Assembly: GCA_001580565.1 (NCBI GenBank)
Contig: LRBF01000081.1
Span: forward strand, 1 to 35,868
Length of the DNA: 35,868 nucleotides
DNA from: Caballeronia megalochromosomata
Lineage (GTDB): Bacteria > Pseudomonadota > Gammaproteobacteria > Burkholderiales > Burkholderiaceae
Direction of reading: 5' to 3'
Position 1 is the stretch's first letter. Each line of letters opens with the position of its first letter. The translations under genes and the position numbers were made by a program. Of this stretch, positions 15,998-24,047 are shown in pieces. The notes beneath the pieces were generated by a model that saw only the letters and a program-made list of their open reading frames with translations, made no database searches and was not told the DNA's origin.

Positions 15998-17527
15998 ATG
16001 TCACAGAACCAAAAAACCGTCCGTCCCCTCGTCATCGCAGCGGTCATGGCCTCGATGGCCATGGTTGCGATCGAAGCCACCATCGTCTCGACCGCGATGC
16101 CGCAAATCGCGACGCAACTCGGCGGGCTCAATCTATACAGCTGGGTGTTCTCGTCGTTTTTGCTGACGCAGACGGCGCTCACCGTGGTGTTCGGCAAGCT
16201 CGCGGACCTGTACGGCCGCAAGCCGGCCATCCTCGCGGGCATCGCGATCTTCCTGATCGGCTCGGTGCTCGCGGGCTTCGCGTGGTCGATGCCCGCGATG
16301 ATCGTGTTCCGGCTGATTCAGGGTGTCGGCGCGGGCGCGATCTTGCCGGTCGCGCTGACCGTGGTCGGCGATCTCTATCCGGCGCGCGAGCGCGGCAAGG
16401 TGCAGGGCTATCTCGCGAGCGTCTGGGCCGTGTCTGCCGTGCTCGGGCCGATGGTCGGCGGCCTGCTGATCCGGCAGTTCTCGTGGGCGTGGATCTTCTG
16501 GATCAACGTGCCGATCGGCATTCTGGCCGCCCTGCTCTTCATCCTGTTCCTTCACGAGGAAGAGCGCCACGGCCGCCCGGCGATCGACTTCGCGGGCGCG
16601 TTCTTTTTCACCACGGCCGTCGCCGCGCTGATGATGACGCTCACCGATGCCGGACACGCGAGCCATGCGCGCGTCGGCACGGAAATCGCCGTACTGGTGC
16701 TTGCCATCGTGTGCTTCGTGGTGCAGGAGCGCCGCGCCGCCGATCCGATGATCTCGTTTCGTCTGTGGTCGCATCGGCCGATCGCGGCGAGCAACGTCGC
16801 GACGCTCCTCGCCGGCATGGCGATGATGGGCCTTACCACGTTCCTGCCGATGTACGTGCAGGGCGTGATGCATCGCACGCCGGTGGAAGCGGGCCTCGCG
16901 CTCACGATGATGATGATCGGCTGGCCGAGCGGCGCGACCTTCACGTCGCGCTCGTTCAGCCGCATCGGTCTGAGGCGTCTGTTGATGATCGGTCCCGTGT
17001 TCATTCCGCTCGGCGCGCTGCCGTTCGTGCTGCTCGGCCCGCAGTCGAGCCCGGTCTGGGCGGGCGTCGGCTCGGCGGTGCTCGGCTTCGGCATGGGTAT
17101 CACGAGCGTGTCGTGTCTCATCCTGATTCAGGAAATCGTGCAGCCGCAGGAGCGCGGAAGTGCGACCGCATCGAACCTGTTTTCGCGCAATCTCGGCAAC
17201 ACGCTCGGCGCGGCCGTGTTCGGCGCGGTGCAGAACTACGGCCTCACGCATACGGACGGCTTGCCGCCCGTGCACGCCGATCAGCTCAAGCTGCTGCTTT
17301 CGTCCGTGCCCGGCGATTTCGCGAGCAACAACGAAATCCGCCTCGTGCTGCATCACTCGCTGCATCTGACGTTCATGGCGATGTTCGTGATCGCGCTGGG
17401 CACCGTCGTCGCGATGCTGTTCATGCCGAAGATCGAGATCGGGCGCGCGAAGGAAACCGTCGAAAAAGTCGGCGCGGACGGCACGCCGAACGCCGCGAAA
17501 AACGCGGCGAATCAGGCGTTCCATTGA
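15998..17527 (+). CDS. DHA2-family MFS drug exporter (14 membrane segments)
   Basis: A 509-residue exporter of the EmrB/QacA (DHA2) class: fourteen hydrophobic segments, the motif EATIVSTAMPQIA (26-38, the place of LDxTIVNVALP), GKLADLYGRK (66-75) in loop 2-3, and RLIQGVGAGAILPVALTVVGDL with PARERGKVQG in the first half. It is expected to expel hydrophobic compounds in exchange for protons. No membrane-fusion partner gene is next to it, so it probably works alone. The ATG at 15998 starts a normal N-terminus; the frame is open further upstream, but those residues look non-coding. An ATPase gene follows after ten bases. Confidence 0.9.
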   Translation: MSQNQKTVRPLVIAAVMASMAMVAIEATIVSTAMPQIATQLGGLNLYSWVFSSFLLTQTALTVVFGKLADLYGRKPAILAGIAIFLIGSVLAGFAWSMPAMIVFRLIQGVGAGAILPVALTVVGDLYPARERGKVQGYLASVWAVSAVLGPMVGGLLIRQFSWAWIFWINVPIGILAALLFILFLHEEERHGRPAIDFAGAFFFTTAVAALMMTLTDAGHASHARVGTEIAVLVLAIVCFVVQERRAADPMISFRLWSHRPIAASNVATLLAGMAMMGLTTFLPMYVQGVMHRTPVEAGLALTMMMIGWPSGATFTSRSFSRIGLRRLLMIGPVFIPLGALPFVLLGPQSSPVWAGVGSAVLGFGMGITSVSCLILIQEIVQPQERGSATASNLFSRNLGNTLGAAVFGAVQNYGLTHTDGLPPVHADQLKLLLSSVPGDFASNNEIRLVLHHSLHLTFMAMFVIALGTVVAMLFMPKIEIGRAKETVEKVGADGTPNAAKNAANQAFH

Positions 17528-17537
17528 TTCATCGGCG

Positions 17538-18293
17538 ATGATCTCGACCCAGTACATCAGCCGCATCTCGCTCATGCGCGACAAGGCGCCGTCCTTCGAC
17601 ATCTGGCCGTTCTCGCTGCCCGCCGTGCGCGCGCTCGACACGCTGGAGCCGCACGCGAAGGTGACGTTTCTCGTCGGCGAAAACGGTTCGGGCAAATCGA
17701 CCCTGCTGGAAGCGATCGCGGTCTCGATGGGCTTCAATCCCGAAGGCGGCACGAAGAACTTCCGCTTCGGCACGCGCGCGTCGCATTCGCCGCTGCACGA
17801 GTACCTGCGCATCGCGAAAGGATTCAAACGGCCGCGCGACGGCTTCTTTCTGCGCGCGGAAAGCTTCTTCAACGTGGCGACGCAAATCGAGCAACTCGAC
17901 GACGAACCCGGCTTCGGCCCGCCGATCATCGCGTCATATGGCGGCAGGTCGCTGCATGAACAGTCGCACGGCGAGTCGTTCATGACGCTTCTGATGGAAC
18001 GCTTCGGCGGACAGGGGCTCTATCTGCTCGACGAACCCGAGGCCGCGCTGTCCCCGCAACGCCAGCTCGCCGCGCTCGCGCGCATCCATGATCTCGTCAA
18101 TGATGATTCGCAGTTCATCATCGCCACGCATTCGCCGATCCTGATGGCCTACCCCGACGCGTGGATCTATCAGTTCACCGCGGACGGCATCGAGCGCGTC
18201 GCCTACGAAGACACCGAGCACTTCAAGGTGACGCGCGCGTTTCTCGCCAACCCCAAACGCATGTTGCGCACGCTGCTCGACGGCGAGCGCTAA
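17538..18293 (+). CDS. AAA / ABC-type ATPase (COG3910-like)
   Basis: A 251-residue cytoplasmic ATPase with an ABC/SMC-type fold and no membrane segments. Walker A GENGSGKST is at 47-55, the degenerate signature SHGES at 143-147 (in place of LSGGQ), Walker B LYLLDEPEAALS at 161-172 and the switch histidine in ATHSP at 196-200. The short distance between the Walker motifs means there is no coiled coil, unlike RecF or Rad50. It resembles stand-alone predicted ATPases whose function is unknown. It begins ten bases after the exporter stop codon, so the pair is probably co-transcribed; nothing in the sequence shows that they act together. Confidence 0.85.
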   Translation: MISTQYISRISLMRDKAPSFDIWPFSLPAVRALDTLEPHAKVTFLVGENGSGKSTLLEAIAVSMGFNPEGGTKNFRFGTRASHSPLHEYLRIAKGFKRPRDGFFLRAESFFNVATQIEQLDDEPGFGPPIIASYGGRSLHEQSHGESFMTLLMERFGGQGLYLLDEPEAALSPQRQLAALARIHDLVNDDSQFIIATHSPILMAYPDAWIYQFTADGIERVAYEDTEHFKVTRAFLANPKRMLRTLLDGER

Positions 18294-18299
18294 ACGTCT

Positions 18300-18521
18300 T
18301 CAGTCTTGCGACTGGAGCAGCGGGCTTTCGTGCTTCACCGTCGCGAGGCTCGCGCTCGCAGGCTGACTGTCGCTTGCCAGCGCCTCGGTGTCGGCGAGGT
18401 AGCGCGACAGCAGTGTGTTGTCGTCCATGTAGTACGTCATGGGACCGTGGCCGCGCGCGAGGGCATAGCATCCGGCGATCAGCGCCGCAACGAGGACGAT
18501 GCCGATGATCTTTCCTGTCAT
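18300..18521 (-). CDS. Small membrane or exported peptide, copy A
   Basis: A 73-residue protein of unknown function. MTGKIIGIVLVAALIAGCYALA is a hydrophobic N-terminus (single anchor or signal; the Cys at 17 in LIAGC resembles a lipobox, LxGC, so lipidation is possible). The remainder is polar and ends in KHESPLLQSQD. It is a paralog of the next gene: MTG, GI, VAAL, YA, GxGP, YY and the C-terminal PL-Q-QD are shared. The ATG at 18521 follows CAGGAG; the frame upstream of it is part of the duplicated leader. It ends six bases from the convergent ATPase gene. Confidence 0.7.
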   Translation of the reverse strand: MTGKIIGIVLVAALIAGCYALARGHGPMTYYMDDNTLLSRYLADTEALASDSQPASASLATVKHESPLLQSQD

Positions 18522-18655
18522 GGTAGTGCTCCTGAGGGTTTCCAAGGTTCACTTCATGGGCCTCTTCGCACTGCCTGCCACAGGCTCGACCTTCCGAAAT
18601 GTGCACGCAGTGTACGTGCGCGCGCTCGACTTGAAATCCCCCCGGAAGGACGGCT
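18519..18655 (-). promoter_or_regulatory. Duplicated leader, copy A
   Basis: This stretch upstream of peptide gene A is nearly the same as 18966-19105 upstream of gene B. Both contain, on the minus strand, TTTCAA (18631-18636), a 16-base spacer, and TACACT (18609-18614), followed by the shared GCGTGCACATTTC, GGAAGGTCG, TGGCAGGCAGTGC and CCCTCAGGAGCACTA up to the ATG. This fits a sigma-70 promoter and a leader of roughly 90-100 bases. Confidence 0.55.
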
Positions 18656-18660
18656 CCGAA

Positions 18661-18722
18661 CCGATGTGCCGCATCGGCGGAGCCACGACGTTCGCGTCCT
18701 GCCGGCATGACCGGCAAGACGC
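18661..18722 (-). repeat. Two hairpins after peptide gene B
   Basis: Between the two peptide genes, CCGATG pairs with CATCGG (18661-18677), and a longer imperfect hairpin of an 11-pair stem with one mismatch spans 18694-18722 (arms TGCCGG/CCGGCA plus GCGTC/GACGC). Neither is followed by a T-tract, so they may be weak terminators or 3' stabilisers for gene B. Confidence 0.45.
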
Positions 18723-18740
18723 GGAGTCATGCAGGCACGC

Positions 18741-18968
18741 TCAATCCTGCGCCTGAATGAGCGGGCCCTCCTGCTTCGATTTATCGACGCTCGCGTCGTT
18801 GCTTTGCTGTGCATCCTGCGCGATGGTCTGCATGTTCATGCCTTGTTGCGACATGGGCGCGCCGTCCATCGGCGAGTAGTACGGCGCGGGACCATAGCCG
18901 CTCGCCATTGCATAGGAAGCGCCCGCGAGCGCCGCGACGAAGATGATGCCTTTGAGATTGCCGGTCAT
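18741..18968 (-). CDS. Small membrane or exported peptide, copy B
   Basis: A 75-residue protein of unknown function. Residues 1-22 (MTGNLKGIIFVAALAGASYAMA) are hydrophobic and end with a signal-like small-residue pattern. The rest is rich in Gly, Pro, Met and Gln (GYGPAPYYSPMDG, QGMNMQ) and ends in KQEGPLIQAQD. It is a tandem paralog of the 73-residue gene downstream; the N-terminus, the YY segment and the C-terminal end are conserved and the middle differs. The LIAGC-like cysteine of copy A is absent (AGAS). The ATG follows the same CAGGAGCACTA leader as copy A. Confidence 0.7.
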   Translation of the reverse strand: MTGNLKGIIFVAALAGASYAMASGYGPAPYYSPMDGAPMSQQGMNMQTIAQDAQQSNDASVDKSKQEGPLIQAQD

Positions 18969-19105
18969 GATAGTGCTCCTGAGGGTTTCACATGGTCACT
19001 TCAATCGGCCTCATTGCACTGCCTGCCAAGCAACCGACCTTCTGAAATGTGCACGCAGTCTACGTGCGCGGATCGGCGTTGAAATCCCCTCGAAAGCAAG
19101 GAGAG
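18966..19105 (-). promoter_or_regulatory. Duplicated leader, copy B
   Basis: This is the second copy of the leader described for 18519-18655. TTTCAA (19079-19084), a 16-base spacer and TAGACT (19057-19062) are conserved in position, and so are the blocks between the putative start site and the ATG. Because it is kept at similar length in both copies, gene B and gene A probably share regulation and are transcribed separately. Confidence 0.55.
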
Positions 19106-19338
19106 GAATGGATGGGTCGCTCGCTTATGTATGAAGCGTGTTGCGCATTCATAGGTTGTTCCGGATGCGTCGAGCGGACAATCCGACGGATGAGCGCGGC
19201 TCGCTTCGGAAATGAAATGATCAAAGCTATAAACCACGCAGCGTCGAGGCGCTGGCTGCTACCTGTAACAAAGGCATCGGTGCAAGGCGCCGTCAGCGGG
19301 TAAACTATGGCTTCCCCGCTGCGCTGACCACCAGAACC
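19106..19338. other. Gap before the hybrid kinase gene
   Basis: With the leader above, 370 bases separate peptide gene B from the divergent kinase gene. This remaining part has mixed base content and contains TAAACT (19301-19306) about 33 bases before the kinase ATG, a possible -10. I see no repeat or RNA structure. Confidence 0.35.
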
Positions 19339-21288
19339 ATGACCAGATCGAGATCAGCCATCCTCCAGCCCGGCGTTGCAGGCCCGGCTTCGATCGAGCA
19401 CGCGATGAGCGATGCGCAATATCACGCGCTCGTCGATGCAATCGAAGACTGCGCGATTTTCATGCTCGACCTGCAGGGCCGTATCACGAGCTGGAACAAG
19501 GGCGCGCGCAAGATCAAGGGTTATGAGGCGCACGAGATCATCGGCCAGCATCTGTCGCGCTTCTACCCGGCGGAATCGGTCGCGCGCGGCTGGCCCGAGT
19601 ACGAGCTGAAGCAGGCGTACGCGACCGGCCGCTTCGAGGATGAAGGCTGGCGCGTGCGCAAGGACGGCACCTTGTTCTGGGCCAATGTCGTCATTACGGC
19701 GGCGCGCAATACGAACGGCGAGATCATCGGCTATGCGAAGTGCACGCGCGATCTCACCACGAAGCGCGCCGAGGAGGAGAAGCTGCGTCTGTCGGAAGAG
19801 CGCTTCCGTCTGCTGGTGGAAAGCGTGAGCGACTACGCGATCTTCATGCTCGATCCGGGCGGCCATATCGCGAGCTGGAACACGGGCGCGATGCGCATCA
19901 AGGGCTATCAGCCGTCGGAGATTCTCGGCAAGCATTTCTCGACGTTCTATTGCCCCGAGGATCTCGCCGCCAACATTCCCGAAATCGAGCTGCAGACCGC
20001 GATTCGCGCGGGCCGCGTGGAAAATGAAGGCTGGCGCGTGCGCAAGGATGGCTCGCTGTTCTGGGCGAACGTCATCATCACGGCGGTGTACGACGAGCAT
20101 CGCGTGTTGCGCGGCTTCGCGAAGGTCACACGCGACATGAGCGAGCGCAAGCGCCTGGAGCAGCTCGAAGTATCGTCGCGGCGCATCAGCGAGTTTCTCG
20201 CGACGCTCGCGCATGAATTGCGCAATCCGCTCGCGCCGGTGCGCAACGCCATCGGCGTGATGCAGATGGAAGCGGACATGCCGCAGCGTGTCGCCGCGTG
20301 CCGCGACATCATCGACAGGCAGACATCGCATCTCGGCCGGCTCGTCGACGATCTTCTGGACATGGGCCGCATCACCACGGGCAAGATCGATCTGCGCATG
20401 GCGCGCGTGGATGTGAGCGATATCGTCGCGCGCAGCATCGAGCTCGTGCATCCGTTCACCAGCGAGCGCGCGCAGCGCGTCGTCACGAAGCTGCCGCAGG
20501 AGCCGGTCCATGTCATGGGCGACAGCACCCGGCTCGTGCAGGTCGTGCAGAATCTGTTGAACAACGCGTCGAAGTTTTCGCCGCGTGCGAGCACGATCAC
20601 CGTCGAGGTCGAGCGCGAGGCGACCGCGCTGCTTCTGAAAGTGATCGACACGGGGCGGGGCATCTCGCAGAAGGGCCTCACATCCATTTTCGATCTGTTC
20701 GTGCAGGAAGATCACTATCTGAATCCCGGCGAGGCGGGGCTCGGCATCGGGCTCACGCTGTGCCGCTCGATCGTCGAGATGCACGGCGGCTCGATCAGCG
20801 CGACGAGCGGCGGGTCGAATCAGGGCAGCACCTTCGTCGTGCGCCTGCCCTATGCGTCCGACGCCGATGTGCCGCGGCCGCATCGCGTGCTCGCGCAGAG
20901 TGCGACGCAGGCCGTGGGCAGCGGTCTGCGCATCGTCGTGATCGACGACAACCAGGATTCAGCCGACAGCCTCGCGATGCTGCTGCAGATGAAGGGGCAT
21001 GACGTGCGCATCGCGTATCACGGCAAGGAAGGGATCGATGTCATCCGGCATTTTCCGCCGGAACTGGTTTTGCTCGATCTGGCGTTGCCGGATATGGACG
21101 GGTATGCGGTGCTGCGGACGCTGCGCTCGCAACGGCTCATCGGTCGGGCGACGGTGGTCGCGATGACGGGGTTTGGGCAGGAGAACGACAAGGAGCGCTC
21201 CGCGCAGGCGGGCTTCGATGCGCATCTCGTGAAGCCGGTGGATTTCGAGGTGCTGGATCGGTTGTTGGAGAAGGTGGCTGAGCGGTGA
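19339..21288 (+). CDS. Hybrid sensor histidine kinase, PAS-PAS-HisKA-HATPase-REC
   Basis: A 649-residue signalling protein without membrane segments, so a cytoplasmic sensor. Two PAS domains (about 25-140 and 155-268) are close copies of each other: FMLDLQGRITSWNKGA and FMLDPGGHIASWNTGA, EGWRVRKDGTLFWANV and EGWRVRKDGSLFWANV. His292 in ATLAHELRNPLAP is the phosphorylation site, followed by NLLNNASKFS, DTGRGIS and GLGIGLTLC of the ATP-binding domain. A receiver domain starts near 530, with Asp580 in LLDLALPDMDG and Lys632 in LVKPVD. No HPt domain or output regulator is adjacent. The upstream ATG at 19339 was chosen; an ATG at 19405 just before the first PAS domain is possible. Confidence 0.9.
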   Translation: MTRSRSAILQPGVAGPASIEHAMSDAQYHALVDAIEDCAIFMLDLQGRITSWNKGARKIKGYEAHEIIGQHLSRFYPAESVARGWPEYELKQAYATGRFEDEGWRVRKDGTLFWANVVITAARNTNGEIIGYAKCTRDLTTKRAEEEKLRLSEERFRLLVESVSDYAIFMLDPGGHIASWNTGAMRIKGYQPSEILGKHFSTFYCPEDLAANIPEIELQTAIRAGRVENEGWRVRKDGSLFWANVIITAVYDEHRVLRGFAKVTRDMSERKRLEQLEVSSRRISEFLATLAHELRNPLAPVRNAIGVMQMEADMPQRVAACRDIIDRQTSHLGRLVDDLLDMGRITTGKIDLRMARVDVSDIVARSIELVHPFTSERAQRVVTKLPQEPVHVMGDSTRLVQVVQNLLNNASKFSPRASTITVEVEREATALLLKVIDTGRGISQKGLTSIFDLFVQEDHYLNPGEAGLGIGLTLCRSIVEMHGGSISATSGGSNQGSTFVVRLPYASDADVPRPHRVLAQSATQAVGSGLRIVVIDDNQDSADSLAMLLQMKGHDVRIAYHGKEGIDVIRHFPPELVLLDLALPDMDGYAVLRTLRSQRLIGRATVVAMTGFGQENDKERSAQAGFDAHLVKPVDFEVLDRLLEKVAER

Positions 21289-21318
21289 GCGTCACGGCAT
21301 GGCGAATCAATCACCCCC

Positions 21319-22449
21319 TCACGCCCGCACCACCCGCAACGGAAACACCACCCTCGACGCAATCAACCCTAGCGCCCCGCCAAGCAGCGTCTCCCAGGCG
21401 CGCGCCGTCAGCAGTTCGACCGAATGCACCCCGCTCGCCGCAAGCGTCACGATGAGCACGAAAGCAAATGCCCCGCACGCGACGTCATACCGTTCCGGCA
21501 ACGCCATCGCATACGCAATCATCGCAAACGCGGACAACGTCCAGACGACGAGCGGCCAATGCTCCGCGAGCGGCAGACACACGATCCCGATCGGCACGCC
21601 GACGAGCGTCCCGTAGATCCGTCGCCGCACGCGCTCCGCCGTCCCGACCGCCGATGTCGCGACGACATACACGCAAGCCGTGATCGCCCACGCCGATTCC
21701 GCCAGCCCGAACGCGCGATTCAGCACCACGACGACGAGCGCGCCGCACGCGGCCTGCAATCCCATCGCGAAGGCGGGCGATATGGCATGACGCCCATAAG
21801 CCGGCTCGGACGCCAGCGCCGGCAGCACGGCCGGGTGCTCCGCCGGCCCGCTCAACACGCGTGGCACGATGGCCGCGAGCATCCCGATCAACAGCGCGAT
21901 CAGAATCGCCCCTGAATCGCCGGGCCTGAGATCCATGCCATAGGCGAGAAGCTGCCCGATATAAAGCTGCGAGCCGATGCCCGCGCCGATCACGCCGAAA
22001 CGCTTCAGATAGCCCGCCAGGAACGCGCCCGACACCAGAATCAGCTCGGCCCCGCCGCGCCCGGACTCACGCAGCATCGGGCCGAACAGCGCGAAGGTCA
22101 GCGCGCCGAACGCGGCGGCGACACACAGAACGGCGAGATCGCGGCTCGACTCGAAACGCGTCGTGCGCGCCTCCGACACGCTCGCCCACAGCGCGAACCC
22201 GCCCGCAAGGCCGCCGACGGACACGCCCGGAGGCACCCTCTGCGTCACGTCCTGCAACGCGCCGAGCGCCGCCGCGAGTCCATACGCGGTAACGAGCCGC
22301 AAGCCCTTGATGCGCCGATGCGTGCCCGGATCGATTCGATCCAGCCACGCGAGCGCCGCCTGCACGCCGCGCGCGCCCGAGTGCGCGATCGTCAGCGCCG
22401 TGTCCGCGAGGCGGGTTTTCGCGTCGCCGATGTGCTGCTCGTCATCCAT
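21319..22449 (-). CDS. FUSC-family inner-membrane protein
   Basis: A 376-residue membrane protein related to the fusaric-acid-resistance / aromatic-acid-exporter group (FUSC, PF04632/PF13515-like). Two sets of hydrophobic segments (about 55-215 and 235-370) are joined by a hydrophilic stretch. RVRRRIYGTLVGVPIG in the second half matches the FUSC-type motif; the large cytoplasmic domain of full AaeB proteins is missing. Such proteins export aromatic or other weak acids. I chose the ATG at 22449, with GGTGGA before it, over one at 22479. It lies 36 bases after the LysR gene on the same strand, so the two may be co-transcribed. Confidence 0.75.
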   Translation of the reverse strand: MDDEQHIGDAKTRLADTALTIAHSGARGVQAALAWLDRIDPGTHRRIKGLRLVTAYGLAAALGALQDVTQRVPPGVSVGGLAGGFALWASVSEARTTRFESSRDLAVLCVAAAFGALTFALFGPMLRESGRGGAELILVSGAFLAGYLKRFGVIGAGIGSQLYIGQLLAYGMDLRPGDSGAILIALLIGMLAAIVPRVLSGPAEHPAVLPALASEPAYGRHAISPAFAMGLQAACGALVVVVLNRAFGLAESAWAITACVYVVATSAVGTAERVRRRIYGTLVGVPIGIVCLPLAEHWPLVVWTLSAFAMIAYAMALPERYDVACGAFAFVLIVTLAASGVHSVELLTARAWETLLGGALGLIASRVVFPLRVVRA

Positions 22450-22485
22450 GGGAATCCACCAAAGGAAACGCATCTGCAACGCATT

Positions 22486-23424
22486 CTAGGCGATGCCGCG
22501 CGCCGCGTTCTTCCGGCGTGCGCGTTTGACGGGCGCATTCGCCCCGCCACGCGCCGCCGCCTCGACGATGCAGCCGGCAAGCCGCGCCGCCGCATCCGGC
22601 TCGTGCGCACGCATGCGCCGCGCGCGCTCGACGAGACCGATCTCGCGATGAAACGTATCGTCGCCGAGACCGAGCGCGACCGCGCCACGCGGCCACGCGC
22701 CGATGCCATCGGACACCGGCACGAGCGCCACGCCCAGGCCCCGCGCAACCAGTTGCGCGATGCCCGGCAACTCGTCCACTTCGATCGAATCACGCACCGC
22801 GATGCGGCGCTTTGTCAGAAACGTGTCCACTTGCCGGCCGCCGAACGAGCGCCGGTCGTATCGGATGAACGGCTCCGATTCGATCAGTTCGCGCCAGTCG
22901 CCGCCCTTCTTCGCGGCGGGCGCGAGCAGCACGAACGGCTCCGCGACAAGCGTGCGCCATTGCAGCTCGGCAGGCAGCGAGAACGGCGGACGGATGATGA
23001 CGGCCATGTCCATCTCGCCCGCATCGACGCTCGCGAGCAGATTGAGCGACACGCCCGGCACGAGCCGGATTCGCCACGCGGGCAGCACGCGCCGGAATGC
23101 GCCGATCGCCTCAGGCAGGAGCACCGCATGCGCCGACGCGATCGCGCCCACCGAAAGCAAGCCGCCGCGCCCGTCCTCGCCTTCCGGTTCGGCGAGGCGC
23201 GCGTACAGCGCGATCAGCTCGTCCGCGAGTTCGAGCGTGCGCCTGCCCGCCTTGTTGAGCGTCGCGGAGCGGCCGGTGCGGTCGAAGAGACTGACGCCGA
23301 GATGCGCTTCGAGGCGCTGCATCTGCGCGCTCACGGCCGATTGCGTGAGGCCGATATGCGCGCCCGCGCCCGCAAACGTGCCGTGGCGCGCCACCGCGAT
23401 GAAAGTCTGAAGTTCGCGCAGCAT
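22486..23424 (-). CDS. LysR-family transcriptional regulator
   Basis: A 312-residue regulator. The helix-turn-helix is at 1-60 (ELQTFIAVARHGTFAGAGA, then SAVSAQMQRLEAHLGVSLFDR), the effector domain runs from about 88 to 290, and a basic Ala/Arg-rich tail ends the protein. AHIGLTQSAVSAQMQRLE is typical of regulators related to those of catabolic and efflux genes. Upstream the VOC gene is divergent, downstream the FUSC gene follows, so both are candidate targets. A 25-base dyad lies just before the start. The effector is unknown. Confidence 0.9.
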   Translation of the reverse strand: MLRELQTFIAVARHGTFAGAGAHIGLTQSAVSAQMQRLEAHLGVSLFDRTGRSATLNKAGRRTLELADELIALYARLAEPEGEDGRGGLLSVGAIASAHAVLLPEAIGAFRRVLPAWRIRLVPGVSLNLLASVDAGEMDMAVIIRPPFSLPAELQWRTLVAEPFVLLAPAAKKGGDWRELIESEPFIRYDRRSFGGRQVDTFLTKRRIAVRDSIEVDELPGIAQLVARGLGVALVPVSDGIGAWPRGAVALGLGDDTFHREIGLVERARRMRAHEPDAAARLAGCIVEAAARGGANAPVKRARRKNAARGIA

Positions 23425-23439
23425 GTCGATCCATCGAAA

Positions 23440-23464
23440 ATATTGGGGCTGACACCCGCAATAT
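23440..23464. promoter_or_regulatory. LysR-type dyad between the LysR and VOC genes
   Basis: ATATTG and CAATAT bound a 25-base dyad in which ten of the twelve symmetric positions pair (mismatches at 7/19 and 10/16). It lies 16 bases before the LysR ATG and 76 before the VOC ATG, in an AT-rich gap. This geometry fits an autoregulatory LysR site. Confidence 0.5.
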
Positions 23465-23539
23465 ATCGTTTTTCAACACAAATATTTATTAATACACTTG
23501 GGTCTTCGTTCCCACATGTCGAATAAAGGATTGACCGCC

Positions 23540-23974
23540 ATGAGCACGACCCAGCACGCCATGCCGCCGTTCCACCTCGCTTTCCCCGTTCACAGTCTCG
23601 CCGCGGCGCGCGAGTTCTACGGCGCGCTGCTCGGCTGCCCGGAAGGCCGCAGCTCCGACGCCTGGATCGATTTCGATTTCTACGGGCATCAGATCGTCGC
23701 GCATCTTGCGCCCGAGGAAACCGGCCATAGCGCGACGAGCGCCGTCGATGGCGACGCCGTGCCGGTACGCCACTTCGGCGTGGTCCTGTCGATCCCGCAA
23801 TGGGAAGAACTCGCCGACAAGCTGCGCGCCGCGGGCACGCGCTTCATCATCGAGCCGCATGTGCGCTTCAAGGGCGAAGTCGGCGAGCAGGCGACCATGT
23901 TCTTCCTCGATCCGTCGGGCAATGCCGTCGAGATCAAGGCGTTCGCGGATATGTCGTCGCTGTTCGCGAAGTAA
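23540..23974 (+). CDS. VOC-superfamily protein (glyoxalase/dioxygenase fold)
   Basis: A 144-residue protein of the vicinal-oxygen-chelate fold: two beta-alpha-beta-beta-beta modules (about 10-60 and 76-135). The likely metal ligands are His12 in FHLAFPV, His78 in VRHFGVV and Glu131 in [23 protein letters not shown] is the typical end of glyoxalase, fosfomycin-resistance and extradiol dioxygenase relatives. The exact reaction cannot be told from the sequence. The ATG at 23540 was chosen because AAAGGA precedes it; an earlier ATG at 23498 would add 14 residues of poor similarity. It is divergent from the LysR gene. Confidence 0.85.
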   Translation: MSTTQHAMPPFHLAFPVHSLAAAREFYGALLGCPEGRSSDAWIDFDFYGHQIVAHLAPEETGHSATSAVDGDAVPVRHFGVVLSIPQWEELADKLRAAGTRFIIEPHVRFKGEVGEQATMFFLDPSGNAVEIKAFADMSSLFAK

Positions 23975-23994
23975 GGCGTCGATAAGAACATAAG

Positions 23995-24024
23995 CGAACG
24001 GGACGCCATGCGGCGTCCCGTTCG
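23995..24024. terminator. Perfect hairpin between convergent genes
   Basis: CGAACGGGACGCC (23995-24007) pairs perfectly with GGCGTCCCGTTCG (24012-24024) around a 4-base loop. It lies between the VOC gene and the convergent small exported protein. T-rich but interrupted tails follow on both sides, so it may serve as a two-way terminator. Confidence 0.6.
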
Positions 24025-24047
24025 TCATGTCATCCTGCGTTATTTCG

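Noticed and set aside
15585..16004. Minus-strand frame of 139 codons before the DHA2 gene
   Set aside because: It runs through the intrinsic terminator, has no binding site and shows no coding-like composition.
19000..19025. Sigma-54 promoter in the duplicated leaders (TGGCAGGCAGTGC)
   Set aside because: The GG and GC dinucleotides are two bases too close for a -24/-12 element.
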